Assembly: GCF_003097615.1 (NCBI RefSeq)
Contig: NZ_QCZG01000001.1
Coordinates: 124,001 to 188,000, forward strand
DNA length: 64,000 nucleotides
Direction of reading: 5' to 3'
Source: Pueribacillus theae
GTDB lineage: Bacteria > Bacillota > Bacilli > Bacillales > UBA6769
How positions within the stretch are numbered: position 1 is the stretch's first letter; every line of letters begins with the position of its first letter. The translations under genes and the position numbers were made by a program. The notes beneath the pieces were generated by a model. It did not search any database. It was given only the letters and a program-made list of their open reading frames with translations, and was not told the DNA's origin. Positions 21,140 through 32,229 of the stretch are shown here, piece after piece.

Positions 21140-23803
21140 ATGAATTGGTTCGGAAAAGAAGTCGATGAGATCGAAAAAGAATTAAACAGCAATATTCAAA
21201 AGGGATTGACGAGCAAACAGGCTGCAAAAAAGTTGGAAAAGCATGGTTTGAACCAGCTTGATGAACCGGAACGAAAATCAGCATTGCTTATATTTTTATC
21301 CCAGTTTAAAGATTTTTTAATTGTTGTGTTGCTTGCGGCTACGTTGATTTCAGGTTTATTAGGAGAGTATATTGATGCCATCGCCATCATTTTAATTGTT
21401 TTATTAAATGGAGTGCTTGGTTTTGTCCAAGAAAGAAAAGCAGAAAAGTCTCTGCAAGCCCTGAAACAATTAACAGCTCCAAAAACAAAGGTGCTTCGGG
21501 ACGGAAAATGGACCGAGATTCCAACAGCAAACATTGCTATCGGGGATATTGTGAAAATCGAAAGCGGGAATCGAATCGGTGCGGATATCCGATTAATTGA
21601 CGCAAAGAGCCTGTATGTCGATGAATCTGCACTAACAGGTGAATCACAACCGTCTCATAAAGACCCTAAAAAAATTTTTGGAACGGACCCCATTATTTCA
21701 GATCAACATAATATGTTATTTAAAGGAACATTGGCTGTTAAAGGAAGCGGCTTAGGGATTGTTGTAGCAACTGGAATGAAAACAGAAATGGGGAAGATTG
21801 CCCATTTGATTCAAAATACTGTTACCCTTCAAACACCGCTGCAGCGAAAACTTGAACAACTTGGAAAAATTTTAATTGTTGTTGCTCTATTTTTAACAGC
21901 GCTCGTCGTATTAGTTGGCATTTTGCATGGCCACGACCTTTATACAATGTTTTTGGCGGGGGTTTCGCTGGCGGTTGCGGCGATACCCGAAGGGCTTCCG
22001 GCAGTTGTGACGATTTCCCTTGCGCTCGGTGTCCAAAAAATGATTAAAAGGCGAGCCATCGTCAGAAAGCTTCCGGCTGTTGAAACATTAGGCTGCGCGA
22101 CTGTGATATGCTCGGATAAGACAGGAACATTAACCCAAAACAAAATGACAGTTACTCACATTTGGGCACCCGGGAAATTGGTAGAGGTTTCGGGTACGGG
22201 CTATGAGCCGGTCGGTTCTTTTTCAGAAAATGGAAAAGCCATTTCAATTGATAGGAGCCCTGAACTTAAGCAATTGCTGACATTTGGATTGTTATGCAGT
22301 AATGCGACAATTGTAAAAGAAAAGGAATATAAGTTAGACGGTGATCCGACGGAAGGGGCTTTAGTTGTTGCTGCGATGAAAGCTGGGCTCCATCCAAGCA
22401 TTCGGCACAACGATTACAAGATGATTCATGAATTTCCTTTCGACTCCCAACGAAAAATGATGAGCGTGATTGTGGAAAATAAAAGAAAAGAACGCTTTGT
22501 CATTACAAAAGGGGCGCCGGACGTTGTGCTTGCCAACAGCAACCGAATCGCCAAGGATGGAAAGCAAAAGATTATGTCATCGGCAGATCAGCGTGAAATC
22601 GAGAGAGCAGTCGAATATTTGGGTTCAAAAGCTCTACGAGCGATTGCTGTAGCGTATAAGCCATTGTTAAAAAGTAATTTGCCAACATTTGAACATCAAG
22701 CAGAAAGCAATTTAACTTTTATCGGAATGACAGGAATGATTGACCCTCCTAGGCCTGAAGTGAAAGAAGCTATTAAAGGATGCCATGAAGCAGGGATCAA
22801 AACGGTCATGATAACCGGCGACCATGTGATGACCGCAAATGCAATTGCAAAAGATTTAGGCATATTGCCGCAAGGCGGGAAAACGATCGACGGGCAAACG
22901 CTTGCAAACATGACGGTCGAACAATTGAATGCCATAATAGAGGACGTCTATGTTTTTGCCCGTGTGTCACCTGAACATAAGCTGAAAATTGTTAAAGCTT
23001 TCCAAGAAAATGGACACGTCGTCGCAATGACCGGCGACGGTGTGAATGATGCACCTGCGATTAAAGCGGCGGATATCGGGATCGCCATGGGGATTACAGG
23101 GACGGACGTTGCAAAAGAAGCGTCATCACTTATTTTAAGTGATGATAATTTCTCCACCATTCGCGCAGCCATTGAAGAGGGCAGGAACATTTACGAAAAT
23201 ATTCGGAAATTTATCCGTTATATGCTCGCTTCAAATGTTGGAGAAATTTTAGTCATGCTTTTTGCGATGTTAATGGGGCTTCCCCTTCCGCTTATCGCTA
23301 TTCAAATCTTATGGGTAAATTTAATAACGGATGGATTGCCTGCCATGGCGTTAGCTGTTGATTCTGCTGAAAGAGAAAGTATGCAGCGTCCTCCTCGAAA
23401 AACAGATGAAGGGATTTTTGCAGGAGGCTTAGGCTGGAAAATTATCAGTAGAGGTTTCTTAATCGGGCTTGTTTCTTTAATTGCTTTTTTAATCGCATAC
23501 GAAACGATGCCACTAGAGAAAGCACAGACGATTACATTTTCAACACTCGTGTTGGCACAGCTTATTCATGTCTTTGATTGCCGCAGTGAATATTCGGTGT
23601 TTCACCGCAATCCGTTTGAAAACAAACCATTGCTTTTAGCTGTTTTGTCATCATTGCTTTTGTTGGTTGTCGTTATTTATTATGAGCCGCTGCAAGCTGT
23701 ATTCCATACCGTTCCACTCCATATTTCCGATTGGCTGCTTATTGTTGGCTTATCATCCATTCCAACGATTTTACTTGCCGGGTTCAACATTTTTAGAAAA
23801 TAA
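21140..23803 (+). CDS. Calcium-transporting P-type ATPase, SERCA-like (YloB)
   Basis: This 887-residue P2A-type pump exports Ca2+ using ATP. The phosphorylated Asp is residue 326 in [11 protein letters not shown]. The TGES actuator loop, the M4 ion-site motif [10 protein letters not shown] and the M6 motif [12 protein letters not shown] (Asn, Thr and Asp ligands as in SERCA) are all present, as is the hinge GDGVNDAPA. About ten membrane segments are expected. In B. subtilis, YloB serves Ca2+ loading during sporulation. ATG 21140 follows GATGAGGTG. It is divergent from rqcH, as in B. subtilis. Confidence 0.93.
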   Translation: MNWFGKEVDEIEKELNSNIQKGLTSKQAAKKLEKHGLNQLDEPERKSALLIFLSQFKDFLIVVLLAATLISGLLGEYIDAIAIILIVLLNGVLGFVQERKAEKSLQALKQLTAPKTKVLRDGKWTEIPTANIAIGDIVKIESGNRIGADIRLIDAKSLYVDESALTGESQPSHKDPKKIFGTDPIISDQHNMLFKGTLAVKGSGLGIVVATGMKTEMGKIAHLIQNTVTLQTPLQRKLEQLGKILIVVALFLTALVVLVGILHGHDLYTMFLAGVSLAVAAIPEGLPAVVTISLALGVQKMIKRRAIVRKLPAVETLGCATVICSDKTGTLTQNKMTVTHIWAPGKLVEVSGTGYEPVGSFSENGKAISIDRSPELKQLLTFGLLCSNATIVKEKEYKLDGDPTEGALVVAAMKAGLHPSIRHNDYKMIHEFPFDSQRKMMSVIVENKRKERFVITKGAPDVVLANSNRIAKDGKQKIMSSADQREIERAVEYLGSKALRAIAVAYKPLLKSNLPTFEHQAESNLTFIGMTGMIDPPRPEVKEAIKGCHEAGIKTVMITGDHVMTANAIAKDLGILPQGGKTIDGQTLANMTVEQLNAIIEDVYVFARVSPEHKLKIVKAFQENGHVVAMTGDGVNDAPAIKAADIGIAMGITGTDVAKEASSLILSDDNFSTIRAAIEEGRNIYENIRKFIRYMLASNVGEILVMLFAMLMGLPLPLIAIQILWVNLITDGLPAMALAVDSAERESMQRPPRKTDEGIFAGGLGWKIISRGFLIGLVSLIAFLIAYETMPLEKAQTITFSTLVLAQLIHVFDCRSEYSVFHRNPFENKPLLLAVLSSLLLLVVVIYYEPLQAVFHTVPLHISDWLLIVGLSSIPTILLAGFNIFRK

Positions 23804-23808
23804 TAACG

Positions 23809-23838
23809 AAAAAAAGTGCCTTTCGGGGCACTTTTTTG
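23809..23838 (+). terminator. Terminator of the Ca2+ ATPase gene
   Basis: AAAAAAGTGCC (23810-23820) pairs with GGGCACTTTTTT (23826-23837), with a short TTTC(G) loop and a T-run. Confidence 0.88.
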
Positions 23839-23916
23839 GTAAATATATTGCTAATTGTTTAATCCGCTTGTTGTTAATGGTAAAATTATTTCATATGAAT
23901 GTGTGGAAGTGGTATG

Positions 23917-24798
23917 ATGATAAAAAGCATGACCGGTTATGGAAAAGCAAGCTTTAGAAATGACGAACTATATCTCTCAATCGAAATGAAATCGGTGAAT
24001 CACCGTTTTCTTGATGTGTCTATTCGTCTGCCAAACCAGTTCCTCCAATATGAGGATAGCTTAAGGCGAACGGTAAAAAATCGTCTAAAGAGAGGCAAAG
24101 TTGACCTTTATGTAACGATTGAAGGCGAGAAGCTTTTTCAAAAAGACATTCACGTAAACTGGGCACTGTTAAGCAACTATATCGAGATCCTCAATCAAAT
24201 TAAAAGAATGCATCATCTTTCATCAGAAATTTCCATTGATCACCTGCTTCAGTTGACGGAACTTTTTACAGTTGTGGATAAGGAAGAGGCTTACTCGGAT
24301 CTGTACGTGATTTTTGAAAAAACTTGTGAACAAGCAGTTGATGATCTGATTGCAATGCGCGAAAAAGAAGGAGAAGTGCTTTCCCGCAATATACTTGAAC
24401 ACTTAGCGAATATTGATGCAATCATTGAAAACATAAGATTGCGTATACCTGAGTCAAGAATGCTTTATGAAAGTCGATTATATGATAAAATAAAGGAACT
24501 TCTAAATGATAAAATAGAGATTGACGAATCAAGAATATTGACAGAAGTCGCTATTTTCTCTGAAAAGGCGAATATTCAAGAGGAGATTACCCGTTTAGAG
24601 AGCCATTCTTCCCAGTTTCGCACCGTATTGCAAGAAGGGGGATTAGTTGGCCGAAAGCTTGATTTTTTAATTCAAGAAATGAACCGCGAAATCAATACGA
24701 TAGGATCAAAGGGGAATGATTTCGTCATTAATAATGAAGTGATTGAACTGAAAAGCGAGCTGGAAATGATTAAAGAGCAGATTCAAAACATTGAATGA
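23917..24798 (+). CDS. YicC/YloC family endoribonuclease
   Basis: This 293-residue protein starts MIKSMTGYGKAS and has the family's C-terminal GRKLDFLIQEMNREINTIGSK block, the best-conserved part of YicC proteins. E. coli YicC is an endoribonuclease involved in RNA turnover; the Bacillus protein is assumed similar. The frame also contains ATG 23899 and 23914, but family N-termini match 23917 (GGAAGTGG lies upstream). It sits ahead of remA-gmk-rpoZ, as in B. subtilis. Confidence 0.85.
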   Translation: MIKSMTGYGKASFRNDELYLSIEMKSVNHRFLDVSIRLPNQFLQYEDSLRRTVKNRLKRGKVDLYVTIEGEKLFQKDIHVNWALLSNYIEILNQIKRMHHLSSEISIDHLLQLTELFTVVDKEEAYSDLYVIFEKTCEQAVDDLIAMREKEGEVLSRNILEHLANIDAIIENIRLRIPESRMLYESRLYDKIKELLNDKIEIDESRILTEVAIFSEKANIQEEITRLESHSSQFRTVLQEGGLVGRKLDFLIQEMNREINTIGSKGNDFVINNEVIELKSELEMIKEQIQNIE

Positions 24799-24825
24799 TC
24801 CAAACGGGTAAACAGGAGGAACGGA

Positions 24826-25092
24826 ATGAATATTAAGTTAATTAATATAGGCTTTGGAAACATCGTATCAGCAAATCGAATTATTTCAATTGTTAGTCCT
24901 GAATCTGCACCGATAAAACGTGTGATCCAAGAGGCTCGCGATCGAAATATGCTGATTGACGCTACATATGGGAGAAGGACGCGTGCGGTCATTATTGCTG
25001 ACAGCGATCATGTCATTCTATCTGCCGTACAGCCTGAAACAGTTGCTCAGCGCCTTTTAAATAAAGACGATATTGAGGATAATAATAGTTAA
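24826..25092 (+). CDS. remA: RemA, extracellular matrix gene regulator
   Basis: The 88-residue protein is the DNA-binding RemA (YlzA, DUF370), which in B. subtilis activates matrix genes and osmoprotection genes by wrapping DNA as an octameric ring. The sequence is near-identical to the family in [21 protein letters not shown] and [19 protein letters not shown]. An AGGAGGAACGG site precedes the start. It lies between yicC and gmk, its conserved place. Confidence 0.95.
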   Translation: MNIKLINIGFGNIVSANRIISIVSPESAPIKRVIQEARDRNMLIDATYGRRTRAVIIADSDHVILSAVQPETVAQRLLNKDDIEDNNS

Positions 25093-25139
25093 AAATATAC
25101 GCTAAAAGTACATAGTAGAAAGTTAACTGGAGGATATGC

Positions 25140-25757
25140 ATGGAGCAAGAAAAAGGCATTTTAATCGTACTTTCCGGTCCCTCTGGAGTAGGAAAAGGCA
25201 CAGTTCGAAAAGCAATCATGAAAAGAGATGATCACAAGCTGCATTATTCGATCTCTGCCACAACGAGGAAGCCGCGTGAGGGAGAGAGAGACGGCGTTGA
25301 TTATTTCTTTAAGTCGAAAGAAGAGTTTCAACGTATGATCCAGAATAATGAGCTGCTTGAGTGGGCGGAATATGTTGGGAATTATTACGGAACTCCTGTA
25401 AAATATGTAAATGATACGCTGACAGAGGGCAAAGACGTCTTGCTTGAAATTGAAGTACAAGGCGCACTTCAGGTTAAAACTCATTTTCCAGAAGCGGTAT
25501 TTATTTTCTTGGTGCCACCATCTCTTGCAGAATTGCAGGAGCGAATTGTAAACCGGGGAACAGAAGCCGAGCACATGGTAAAACATAGAATGTTAGCGGC
25601 AAGAGAAGAAATTGAATTAATGGATAAATATGACTATGTTGTTGTCAATGACAAAGTTGACGATGCCTGCGATAAAATAAAGGCGATTATCATCGCTGAG
25701 CATTTGCGAAAGGAAAGGATTTATTACAAATACAAAAAAATGCTGGAGGTTGAGTAA
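25140..25757 (+). CDS. gmk: Guanylate kinase
   Basis: Gmk phosphorylates GMP to GDP with ATP. The 205-residue protein has the P-loop [10 protein letters not shown] at about residues 11-20, the GMP-binding [19 protein letters not shown], and the lid region with [18 protein letters not shown] site precedes ATG 25140. It is followed three bases later by rpoZ, so the two are likely cotranscribed. Confidence 0.97.
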   Translation: MEQEKGILIVLSGPSGVGKGTVRKAIMKRDDHKLHYSISATTRKPREGERDGVDYFFKSKEEFQRMIQNNELLEWAEYVGNYYGTPVKYVNDTLTEGKDVLLEIEVQGALQVKTHFPEAVFIFLVPPSLAELQERIVNRGTEAEHMVKHRMLAAREEIELMDKYDYVVVNDKVDDACDKIKAIIIAEHLRKERIYYKYKKMLEVE

Positions 25758-25760
25758 AAA

Positions 25761-25949
25761 ATGCTATACCCTTCGATTGATTCACTATTAAATATAATTG
25801 ATTCCAAATATACACTTGTCACATTGTCTGCCAAGAGAGCCCGTGTGATTCAGCAGGAGGAAAACCAACTAATCGAAAATCCACATTCTCATAAGCCAGT
25901 CGGCATCGCGCTTGAAGAGATCTTGGAAGGTAAATTAACGATTGAGTAG
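25761..25949 (+). CDS. rpoZ: RNA polymerase omega subunit
   Basis: Omega helps assemble and stabilise beta' in RNA polymerase. The 62-residue protein ([20 protein letters not shown], then [20 protein letters not shown]) matches Bacillus RpoZ in size and order. The GGAGG of its site lies inside the end of gmk. Confidence 0.93.
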   Translation: MLYPSIDSLLNIIDSKYTLVTLSAKRARVIQQEENQLIENPHSHKPVGIALEEILEGKLTIE

Positions 25950-25965
25950 AGAGATTGCCGAATAA

Positions 25966-26116
25966 GAAAAACGTTAACCGTTTTTCAGTTCTAGAAGTTA
26001 GAAATGAGAAGTTGGGCTTGTAGAAATCGGCGATAAAGACCGATTTCGTATATCGATTTAGTCAAAGGTCAGAAGCCAGATGGGAAAATAACAACCTTTT
26101 TGAGGTTGTTATTTTT
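25966..26116 (+). terminator. Terminator array after rpoZ: three hairpins and a short dispersed repeat
   Basis: GAAAAACG (25966-25973) pairs with CGTTTTTC (25979-25986). AAATCGG (26024-26030) pairs with CCGATTT (26040-26046). AAAATAACAACCT (26085-26097) pairs with AGGTTGTTATTTT (26103-26115) and ends in T residues; this last is the clear terminator. Between the first two lies a 30-base unit (25992-26022) that recurs at 41966-41994. Confidence 0.75.
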
Positions 26117-26156
26117 AATAGGTTAACATTAGAAACTTATTGGGGAGGGAAGGGAA

Positions 26157-27383
26157 ATGCAACTTGGTGGAAAAAAAATTTTGCTATGTGTAACCGGCGG
26201 GATTGCTGTATTTAAAGCGGCTGCTTTGACGAGCCAGCTTTTTAAACAAGGTGCCGATGTGAAGGTAATCATGACTTCTGCTGCAAGGGAATTCGTCACC
26301 CCGCTTACCTTTCAAACGATGTCAAGAAACGAAGTTTATTTTGATACGTTTGATGAAAAAGATCCAAAAAAAATTGCCCATATTGAACTAGCTGATTGGG
26401 CGGATATGGTCGTGATTGCTCCAGCAACAGCAAATATGATCGGAAAAATAGCAAATGGAATCGCAGATGATATGATTTCAACAACGATTACAGCGACAAC
26501 AGCCCCGGTGTTAATCGCTCCTGCAATGAATTCGCATATGTACGTCCATCCAGCTGTAAGAAAAAATATGGAAACATTGGCTTCATTTGGGTATCAATTT
26601 ATTGAGCCAGGGGAAGGACTGCTTGCATGTGGGTATGTTGGAAAAGGGCGGCTTGCAGAACCTGAAGAAATTGTCAAAGCAATTCATCAATTTTTTAGCA
26701 AAGAAAACAACAGTCAGCCTCTTGCAGGCAAAAAAGTTCTTGTTACCGCCGGGCCAACGATTGAAGTTATCGATCCTGTCCGCTATTTAACAAACCGTTC
26801 GACAGGTAAAATGGGATTTGCCATTGCAGAAGTTGCGGAACAGCTTGGTGCTGAAGTAACGTTGGTGACAGGGCCCGTTTCATTGAATACGCCAAACAAT
26901 GTACGGCGCATTGACGTTACTTCTGCAGAAGAAATGTATAACGCTGTAATAAACGAATATGAAGATACGGATATTGTCATTAAATCGGCGGCTGTTGCTG
27001 ATTACCGGCCAAAATATGTATATGATCAAAAAGTAAAGAAAAAATCTGGCGATCTTGAACTGGTACTTGAAAGGACAACAGACATTTTAGCTGAACTCGG
27101 CAAAAGAAAGGAACACCAATTCTTGGTCGGGTTTGCAGCGGAATCAACGAGCGTGGAAGATTTCGCATTGAAAAAAATTGAAAAGAAAAATTTAGATATG
27201 ATCGTGGCAAATGACATTACTCAAGAAGGTGCTGGATTTGCCGGCGATACAAATGTTGTCACAATCTATCGCCGAAGCGGTGCGAAAACGACATTGCCCA
27301 TGTTAAATAAACATGAAGTCGCAAGAAGATTGTTTGAAGAAGTGCTCTCAGAATTAAAGGAAGAACGAAAGTATGATCGCTAA
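26157..27383 (+). CDS. coaBC: Bifunctional phosphopantothenoylcysteine decarboxylase / phosphopantothenate-cysteine ligase
   Basis: This 408-residue fusion carries out two steps of coenzyme A synthesis. The N-terminal CoaC flavoprotein domain (1-185) has the motif APAMNSHMY. The C-terminal CoaB ligase domain (190-400) has VTAGPTIEVIDPVRYLTNRS and the nucleotide-binding KSAAVADYRP region. The start follows GGGGAGGGAAGGG. It overlaps priA by 11 bases. Confidence 0.96.
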   Translation: MQLGGKKILLCVTGGIAVFKAAALTSQLFKQGADVKVIMTSAAREFVTPLTFQTMSRNEVYFDTFDEKDPKKIAHIELADWADMVVIAPATANMIGKIANGIADDMISTTITATTAPVLIAPAMNSHMYVHPAVRKNMETLASFGYQFIEPGEGLLACGYVGKGRLAEPEEIVKAIHQFFSKENNSQPLAGKKVLVTAGPTIEVIDPVRYLTNRSTGKMGFAIAEVAEQLGAEVTLVTGPVSLNTPNNVRRIDVTSAEEMYNAVINEYEDTDIVIKSAAVADYRPKYVYDQKVKKKSGDLELVLERTTDILAELGKRKEHQFLVGFAAESTSVEDFALKKIEKKNLDMIVANDITQEGAGFAGDTNVVTIYRRSGAKTTLPMLNKHEVARRLFEEVLSELKEERKYDR

Positions 27384-29781
27384 AGTCATTGTTGATGTTG
27401 CCAACAGCAAGACGGATCGCTCTTACGATTACTTGATTCCTGATGAATGGACGAGCTTTATTGAAAAAGGGATGCGTGTTATCGTACCGTTTAACAACCG
27501 GAATGTCCAAGGTTTTGTCGTCGATTTAGAGGAGCATTCCACTGTACCCAACTTGAAGAAAATAAAAAAATTCGTTGACATGTCTCCTGTTCTGACTGGT
27601 GAGCTTCTCGATCTTGGATTTTGGCTTAGCGAGGCGGCGTTATGTTTTAAAATCACAGCGTTACAGGCCATGCTGCCTGTTGCCCTTAAAGCCCGATACA
27701 AAAAGCAGCTTGAACGCGTACAGGCCGACATGCTGCCAAAAGAAGTGAACGATTTGTTTCAAAAAAACGATCTTATCGATTGGGATGAAGTCATCAAGCT
27801 CCCAGCCGGATTATTGAAACAAATCCAGAAGCTTATCAAAGCCGGGGCCATGAAAATGGTGACAGAAATTAAGGACAGGACAACAAGCAAAACGATAAAA
27901 GTTGTAAAGCCGGCAATGGGCAAAAATGACTTATTGAAAGAAATCGAAACTCTGACGCCAAGGGCAAAAAAACAGAAAGAAATTTTGGAATGGTTTCTCG
28001 TCCATTTTGCCGAAATACCTTCCAATGAGCTATTAATGAAATTACATGCAACAAGATCAACATTAAAAGCGCTTATTAACAAACAAATTTTAGTCGAAAA
28101 TGATAGGAAGATATACCGGGATCCTTACGAAGCGGCATCATTTAAACAAACGGAGCCGTTGGCACTGACAGATATTCAGCAAAAAGCGATTCAACCGATC
28201 TTGTCTTCAGTAGAAAATAGTGAACAAGAAATATTTTTGTTGCACGGGGTGACAGGCAGCGGAAAAACGGAGATTTATTTACAATCGATTCAGTCAGTCC
28301 TTGAAAAAGGAAAAGAAGCGATTATGCTTGTCCCTGAAATCTCGCTAACACCGCAAATCGTACAGCGATTTAAAGAACGGTTCGGTTCCGACGTAGCCGT
28401 TCTTCACAGTGGCTTATCAGCGGGTGAAAAATATGATGAGTGGCTAAAAATCCACCGGAAAGAAGTAAAGGTTGTTGTAGGGGCGCGTTCGGCGATTTTT
28501 GCACCTTTTGAAAATATAGGCATGATTATTATTGATGAAGAGCATGAAAGCAGTTATAAGCAAGAAGAGAATCCCCGCTACCATGCACGGGATGTAGCGG
28601 AGTGGCGCAGCAAATATCACCAATGCCCGCTTATCCTTGGAAGCGCGACGCCATCGCTTGAATCGTATGCAAGAAGCCAAAAAAATGTCTACCATTTAAG
28701 TGAGCTGACAGAACGGATTCACTCACAAAGCATGCCTGAAGTGATGATCGTAGACATGCGGGAAGAATTAAGAGAAGGGAACCGCTCCATTTTTTCCCGG
28801 ATTTTAATCGAGAAAATCAAAGAGAAATTAGACAGAAAAGAGCAATGCGTCCTTTTTCTAAATCGAAGAGGCTACTCAACGTTTATCATGTGCCGCGATT
28901 GTGGATATGTTGCAGAATGCCCCCATTGTGATATATCGTTAACGTACCATAAAAACAAAAACACATTAAAATGCCATTACTGCGGATTTGAAGAAATGGC
29001 ACCGAACCGTTGTCCTGATTGCGGAAGCCAGCATATTCGCTTTTTCGGGACCGGGACGCAAAAGGTAGAAGAAGAATTAACAAAACTGATGCCCGAAGCA
29101 CGAATCATAAGAATGGACGTTGATACCACTTCAAGAAAAGGCGCGCATGAAAAACTGCTGTCAGCCTTCGCAAATAAACAGGGCGATATTTTGCTCGGTA
29201 CACAAATGATCGCAAAAGGGCTCGATTTTCCTGATGTAACATTGGTCGGTGTAATCGCGGCGGATACGATGTTAAACTTACCGGATTTTCGGGCGGCTGA
29301 AAGAACGTTTCAGTTATTAACACAAGTGAGCGGGCGCGCCGGAAGGCATAAGCTTCAAGGCGAAGTTATCGTTCAATCGTACAACCCCGAGCATTACAGC
29401 ATTCAACTGGCAAGCGGACATAACTATACATCCTTTTACTTAACGGAAATGAAGGCAAGAAAAGCCCATGCTTATCCACCATACTATTATTTAACACTAA
29501 TTACTGTATCGCACCCTGAACTTATGAAAGTTATAGCCGTTGCCGAGAAAATAACAAGCCGTTTGAAAAAGGAACTGTCCAATAAAGCGATTGTTCTCGG
29601 GCCGGCTGCATCAGTCATCCCGCGCATTAAAGATAGATATCGCTATCAATGCATGATAAAATACAAAAATGAACCAAATTTATTTCATGCATTGAAAAGC
29701 ATTTTAAATCAATATGAAAATGAACTGGGCAATAGCGGGCTGCAAATCGTTATTGATTCGAATCCATACATGTTAATGTAA
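27373..29781 (+). CDS. priA: Primosomal protein N' (replication restart helicase)
   Basis: PriA reloads the replicative helicase at collapsed forks. The 802 residues contain the N-terminal 3'-DNA-binding domain, Walker A GVTGSGKTE near residue 296, Walker B IIDEEHESSYKQ near residue 388, and eight Cys of the zinc-binding insert (CRDCGY, CPHCD, CHYCG, CPDCG at about 507-555). The helicase C region carries VSGRAGRH. Immediately after its stop comes fmt; the def gene that normally lies between them is missing. Confidence 0.96.
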   Translation: MIAKVIVDVANSKTDRSYDYLIPDEWTSFIEKGMRVIVPFNNRNVQGFVVDLEEHSTVPNLKKIKKFVDMSPVLTGELLDLGFWLSEAALCFKITALQAMLPVALKARYKKQLERVQADMLPKEVNDLFQKNDLIDWDEVIKLPAGLLKQIQKLIKAGAMKMVTEIKDRTTSKTIKVVKPAMGKNDLLKEIETLTPRAKKQKEILEWFLVHFAEIPSNELLMKLHATRSTLKALINKQILVENDRKIYRDPYEAASFKQTEPLALTDIQQKAIQPILSSVENSEQEIFLLHGVTGSGKTEIYLQSIQSVLEKGKEAIMLVPEISLTPQIVQRFKERFGSDVAVLHSGLSAGEKYDEWLKIHRKEVKVVVGARSAIFAPFENIGMIIIDEEHESSYKQEENPRYHARDVAEWRSKYHQCPLILGSATPSLESYARSQKNVYHLSELTERIHSQSMPEVMIVDMREELREGNRSIFSRILIEKIKEKLDRKEQCVLFLNRRGYSTFIMCRDCGYVAECPHCDISLTYHKNKNTLKCHYCGFEEMAPNRCPDCGSQHIRFFGTGTQKVEEELTKLMPEARIIRMDVDTTSRKGAHEKLLSAFANKQGDILLGTQMIAKGLDFPDVTLVGVIAADTMLNLPDFRAAERTFQLLTQVSGRAGRHKLQGEVIVQSYNPEHYSIQLASGHNYTSFYLTEMKARKAHAYPPYYYLTLITVSHPELMKVIAVAEKITSRLKKELSNKAIVLGPAASVIPRIKDRYRYQCMIKYKNEPNLFHALKSILNQYENELGNSGLQIVIDSNPYMLM

Positions 29782-29808
29782 ATGCACTATGGAGAAGGTG
29801 AATATTCT

Positions 29809-30747
29809 TTGAATATCGTTTTTATGGGAACTCCAGATTTTTCGGTTCCAATTTTGAAAAGAATCATTGAAGACGGATATCATGTCCTCGCTGTTGTGAC
29901 ACAGCCTGACCGCCCAAAAGGGAGAAAAAAGGTTCTTACCCCACCCCCTGTTAAAGTCGAGGCGTTAAAACACAATTTGCCTGTCATGCAGCCAGAAAAA
30001 CTGAGAAACGAATATGGGCAAATTATAAATTTGAAGCCGGATTTAATAGTAACTGCTGCCTACGGACAAATGCTGCCGGTCGAACTATTGGAAGCGCCCC
30101 CTTTTGGGTGCATTAATGTCCACGCATCGCTTCTTCCGGAATATCGGGGCGGAGCACCGATTCACCAGGCTATTATTGATGGCAAAAAAGAAACAGGCGT
30201 TACAATCATGTACATGGTGAAAAAAATGGATGCCGGCGACATCCTGCAACAAGTGAAAGTGCCAATTGAGGAAGATGATCATGTCGGTACGATGCACGAC
30301 AAGTTAAGTGCGGCTGGCGCAGAGCTATTGTCTAAAACGATTCCACTTATAGAAAAAGGCAGCATACATCCGGATAAGCAAGAAGAGGATAAAGTAACTT
30401 TCTCACCCAACATTAAACGAGAGCAAGAGTTGATTGATTGGACAAAGGACGGAGAGGCCATTTATAACCAAATTCGCGGATTGCACCCTTGGCCTGTTGC
30501 GTTTACGTATTTGGATAATAAACCATTGAAAATATGGTGGGGGGAAAAAGTTCCCCTCAAAAAACAAGATGAGCCTGGAAAAATCGTATCTGTTGAGGAA
30601 AATGGCTTCATCGTCGCAACTGGAAACCTTACCGGAATAAAAGTTGTTGACTTGCAGCCTTCTGGTAAAAAGCGAATGGATGCCGAACAATTTTTGAAAG
30701 GAAGAAAGATGACACCAGGCGAAAGATTAGGAATGGCAAATGAGTAA
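29809..30747 (+). CDS. fmt: Methionyl-tRNA formyltransferase
   Basis: Fmt formylates initiator Met-tRNA with 10-formyl-tetrahydrofolate. The 312-residue product shows [13 protein letters not shown] at the start and the catalytic [18 protein letters not shown] block near residue 104, with the Asp of KMDAGDIL. The frame is open from ATG 29782, but TTG 29809 has GGAGAAGGTG at a suitable distance and matches family N-termini, so I chose it. It overlaps rsmB by eight bases. Confidence 0.95.
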   Translation: MNIVFMGTPDFSVPILKRIIEDGYHVLAVVTQPDRPKGRKKVLTPPPVKVEALKHNLPVMQPEKLRNEYGQIINLKPDLIVTAAYGQMLPVELLEAPPFGCINVHASLLPEYRGGAPIHQAIIDGKKETGVTIMYMVKKMDAGDILQQVKVPIEEDDHVGTMHDKLSAAGAELLSKTIPLIEKGSIHPDKQEEDKVTFSPNIKREQELIDWTKDGEAIYNQIRGLHPWPVAFTYLDNKPLKIWWGEKVPLKKQDEPGKIVSVEENGFIVATGNLTGIKVVDLQPSGKKRMDAEQFLKGRKMTPGERLGMANE

Positions 30748-32095
30748 AAAAAATGTTAGAGAAGCGGCGCTTGACGCTTTATTAAAAATTGAAAAGAACC
30801 AGGCATACAGCAATCTATTGGTAAATGACGCAATAAAAAAAAATGAACTAAATGGCAAAGACGTCGCGTTATTTACTGAGATTGTATACGGGACAGTGCA
30901 ACGGAAGAAAACGTTGGATTATTTTTTGAGCCCTTTTTTGCCTAAAAAAATTAAAAAGAAAGATGAATGGATTATCCCGTTGCTCCGGATGTCAATTTAC
31001 CAAATGGTTTATCTTGATCGTGTGCCTGATCGTGCGATTATTTTTGAAGCAGTTCAGTTGGCGAAGAAAAGGGGCCACCGCGGGCTGGCTAACATGGCAA
31101 ATGGCATTTTGAGAAACATTCAGAGAAGTGGGTTGCCCGATTTTGAAAAAATCGACAATGACATCGAACGGCTTGCAGTGAAATATAGCCATCCTATATG
31201 GCTAGTAGAGGAATGGGTAAACCAGTACGGCCTTGAGACAACAAAAAGTATTTGTGAAGCCAATTTAAAAACACCTCCAATGACAGCCCGTGTAAATGGT
31301 TCAAAATCAACGGTCCAAGAAGTGATTGACATGCTTGAAAAGGAAGGGGTTATTGCGAAACCCGGGAAACTTTCGAGTGATGCTATTGAAATAGAGAAAG
31401 GAAACTTTATTAAAACGAAAGTATTTGAGGAAGGGTATGCTACGATTCAAGATGAAAGTTCGATGCTTGTAGCCAGAGCCCTCGCTCCACAGGAGAACGA
31501 TCGCGTATTGGATTGCTGTGCGGCGCCCGGAGGGAAAACAACACATATATCAGAATTGCTTAACGGGACTGGAGAAGTAATTGCATTCGATCTTCATCGC
31601 CATAAAGTAAAGCTGATTCAAGAACAAGCCGAGCGGTTGAAACTAAAGAACATTCATGCCCAAGCACTGGATGCGAGGGAAGCAGAAGAACATTTTCCGA
31701 AAGAATCTTTTGATCGAATTCTTGTAGATGCTCCTTGCAGCGGCTTTGGTGTCATTCGCCGCAAACCTGATATTAAATGGTCAAAAAGTGAAAAGGATGT
31801 TCAAGAGATCACAAAAATTCAGCTGGACATCCTCGATTCAATCGCGCCACTTTTAAAAAAAGGCGGCACACTTATTTACAGTACTTGTACGATTGAAAAA
31901 AGAGAGAACGAGCAAGTGATAAGGGCTTTTTTGAATAAGCATCATGATTTTGAAGCGAATGAGACACTAAAAAACAATCTTCCTAATAAAATTCGTTCCT
32001 ACTTAAAAGAGGGACAAGCATCTATTCAAATTTTTCCTCATTATTATGAAAGCGATGGGTTTTTTATTGCTTCATTACGAAAAAAACCTAGTTAA
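30740..32095 (+). CDS. rsmB: 16S rRNA m5C967 methyltransferase
   Basis: RsmB methylates C967 of 16S rRNA using SAM. The 451-residue protein has an N-terminal NusB-like RNA-binding domain (1-140) and a C-terminal methyltransferase domain. The SAM motif is [12 protein letters not shown] near residue 256, and the two catalytic cysteines are in DAPCSGFG and [12 protein letters not shown]. It is complete. In B. subtilis rlmN follows; here only a 134-base gap leads to prpC. Confidence 0.95.
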   Translation: MSKKNVREAALDALLKIEKNQAYSNLLVNDAIKKNELNGKDVALFTEIVYGTVQRKKTLDYFLSPFLPKKIKKKDEWIIPLLRMSIYQMVYLDRVPDRAIIFEAVQLAKKRGHRGLANMANGILRNIQRSGLPDFEKIDNDIERLAVKYSHPIWLVEEWVNQYGLETTKSICEANLKTPPMTARVNGSKSTVQEVIDMLEKEGVIAKPGKLSSDAIEIEKGNFIKTKVFEEGYATIQDESSMLVARALAPQENDRVLDCCAAPGGKTTHISELLNGTGEVIAFDLHRHKVKLIQEQAERLKLKNIHAQALDAREAEEHFPKESFDRILVDAPCSGFGVIRRKPDIKWSKSEKDVQEITKIQLDILDSIAPLLKKGGTLIYSTCTIEKRENEQVIRAFLNKHHDFEANETLKNNLPNKIRSYLKEGQASIQIFPHYYESDGFFIASLRKKPS

Positions 32096-32229
32096 GGCGC
32101 GTGTATAGACGGATGCGCCCTTTAAGCAATGTGAGAGATAAGTGGATATCGTGTCGTCTGTGCAAGGCACAATTCGGAAGCCGGCTTGGATCATATTTTG
32201 AAGCAGACAGAAGGAGATGGGGTGAGAAG

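Noticed and set aside
19332-21284. Longer rqcH starting at 21284
   Set aside because: The extra N-terminus overlaps the Ca2+ pump gene and the predicted promoter. ATG 21038 has a ribosome binding site and gives the usual length.
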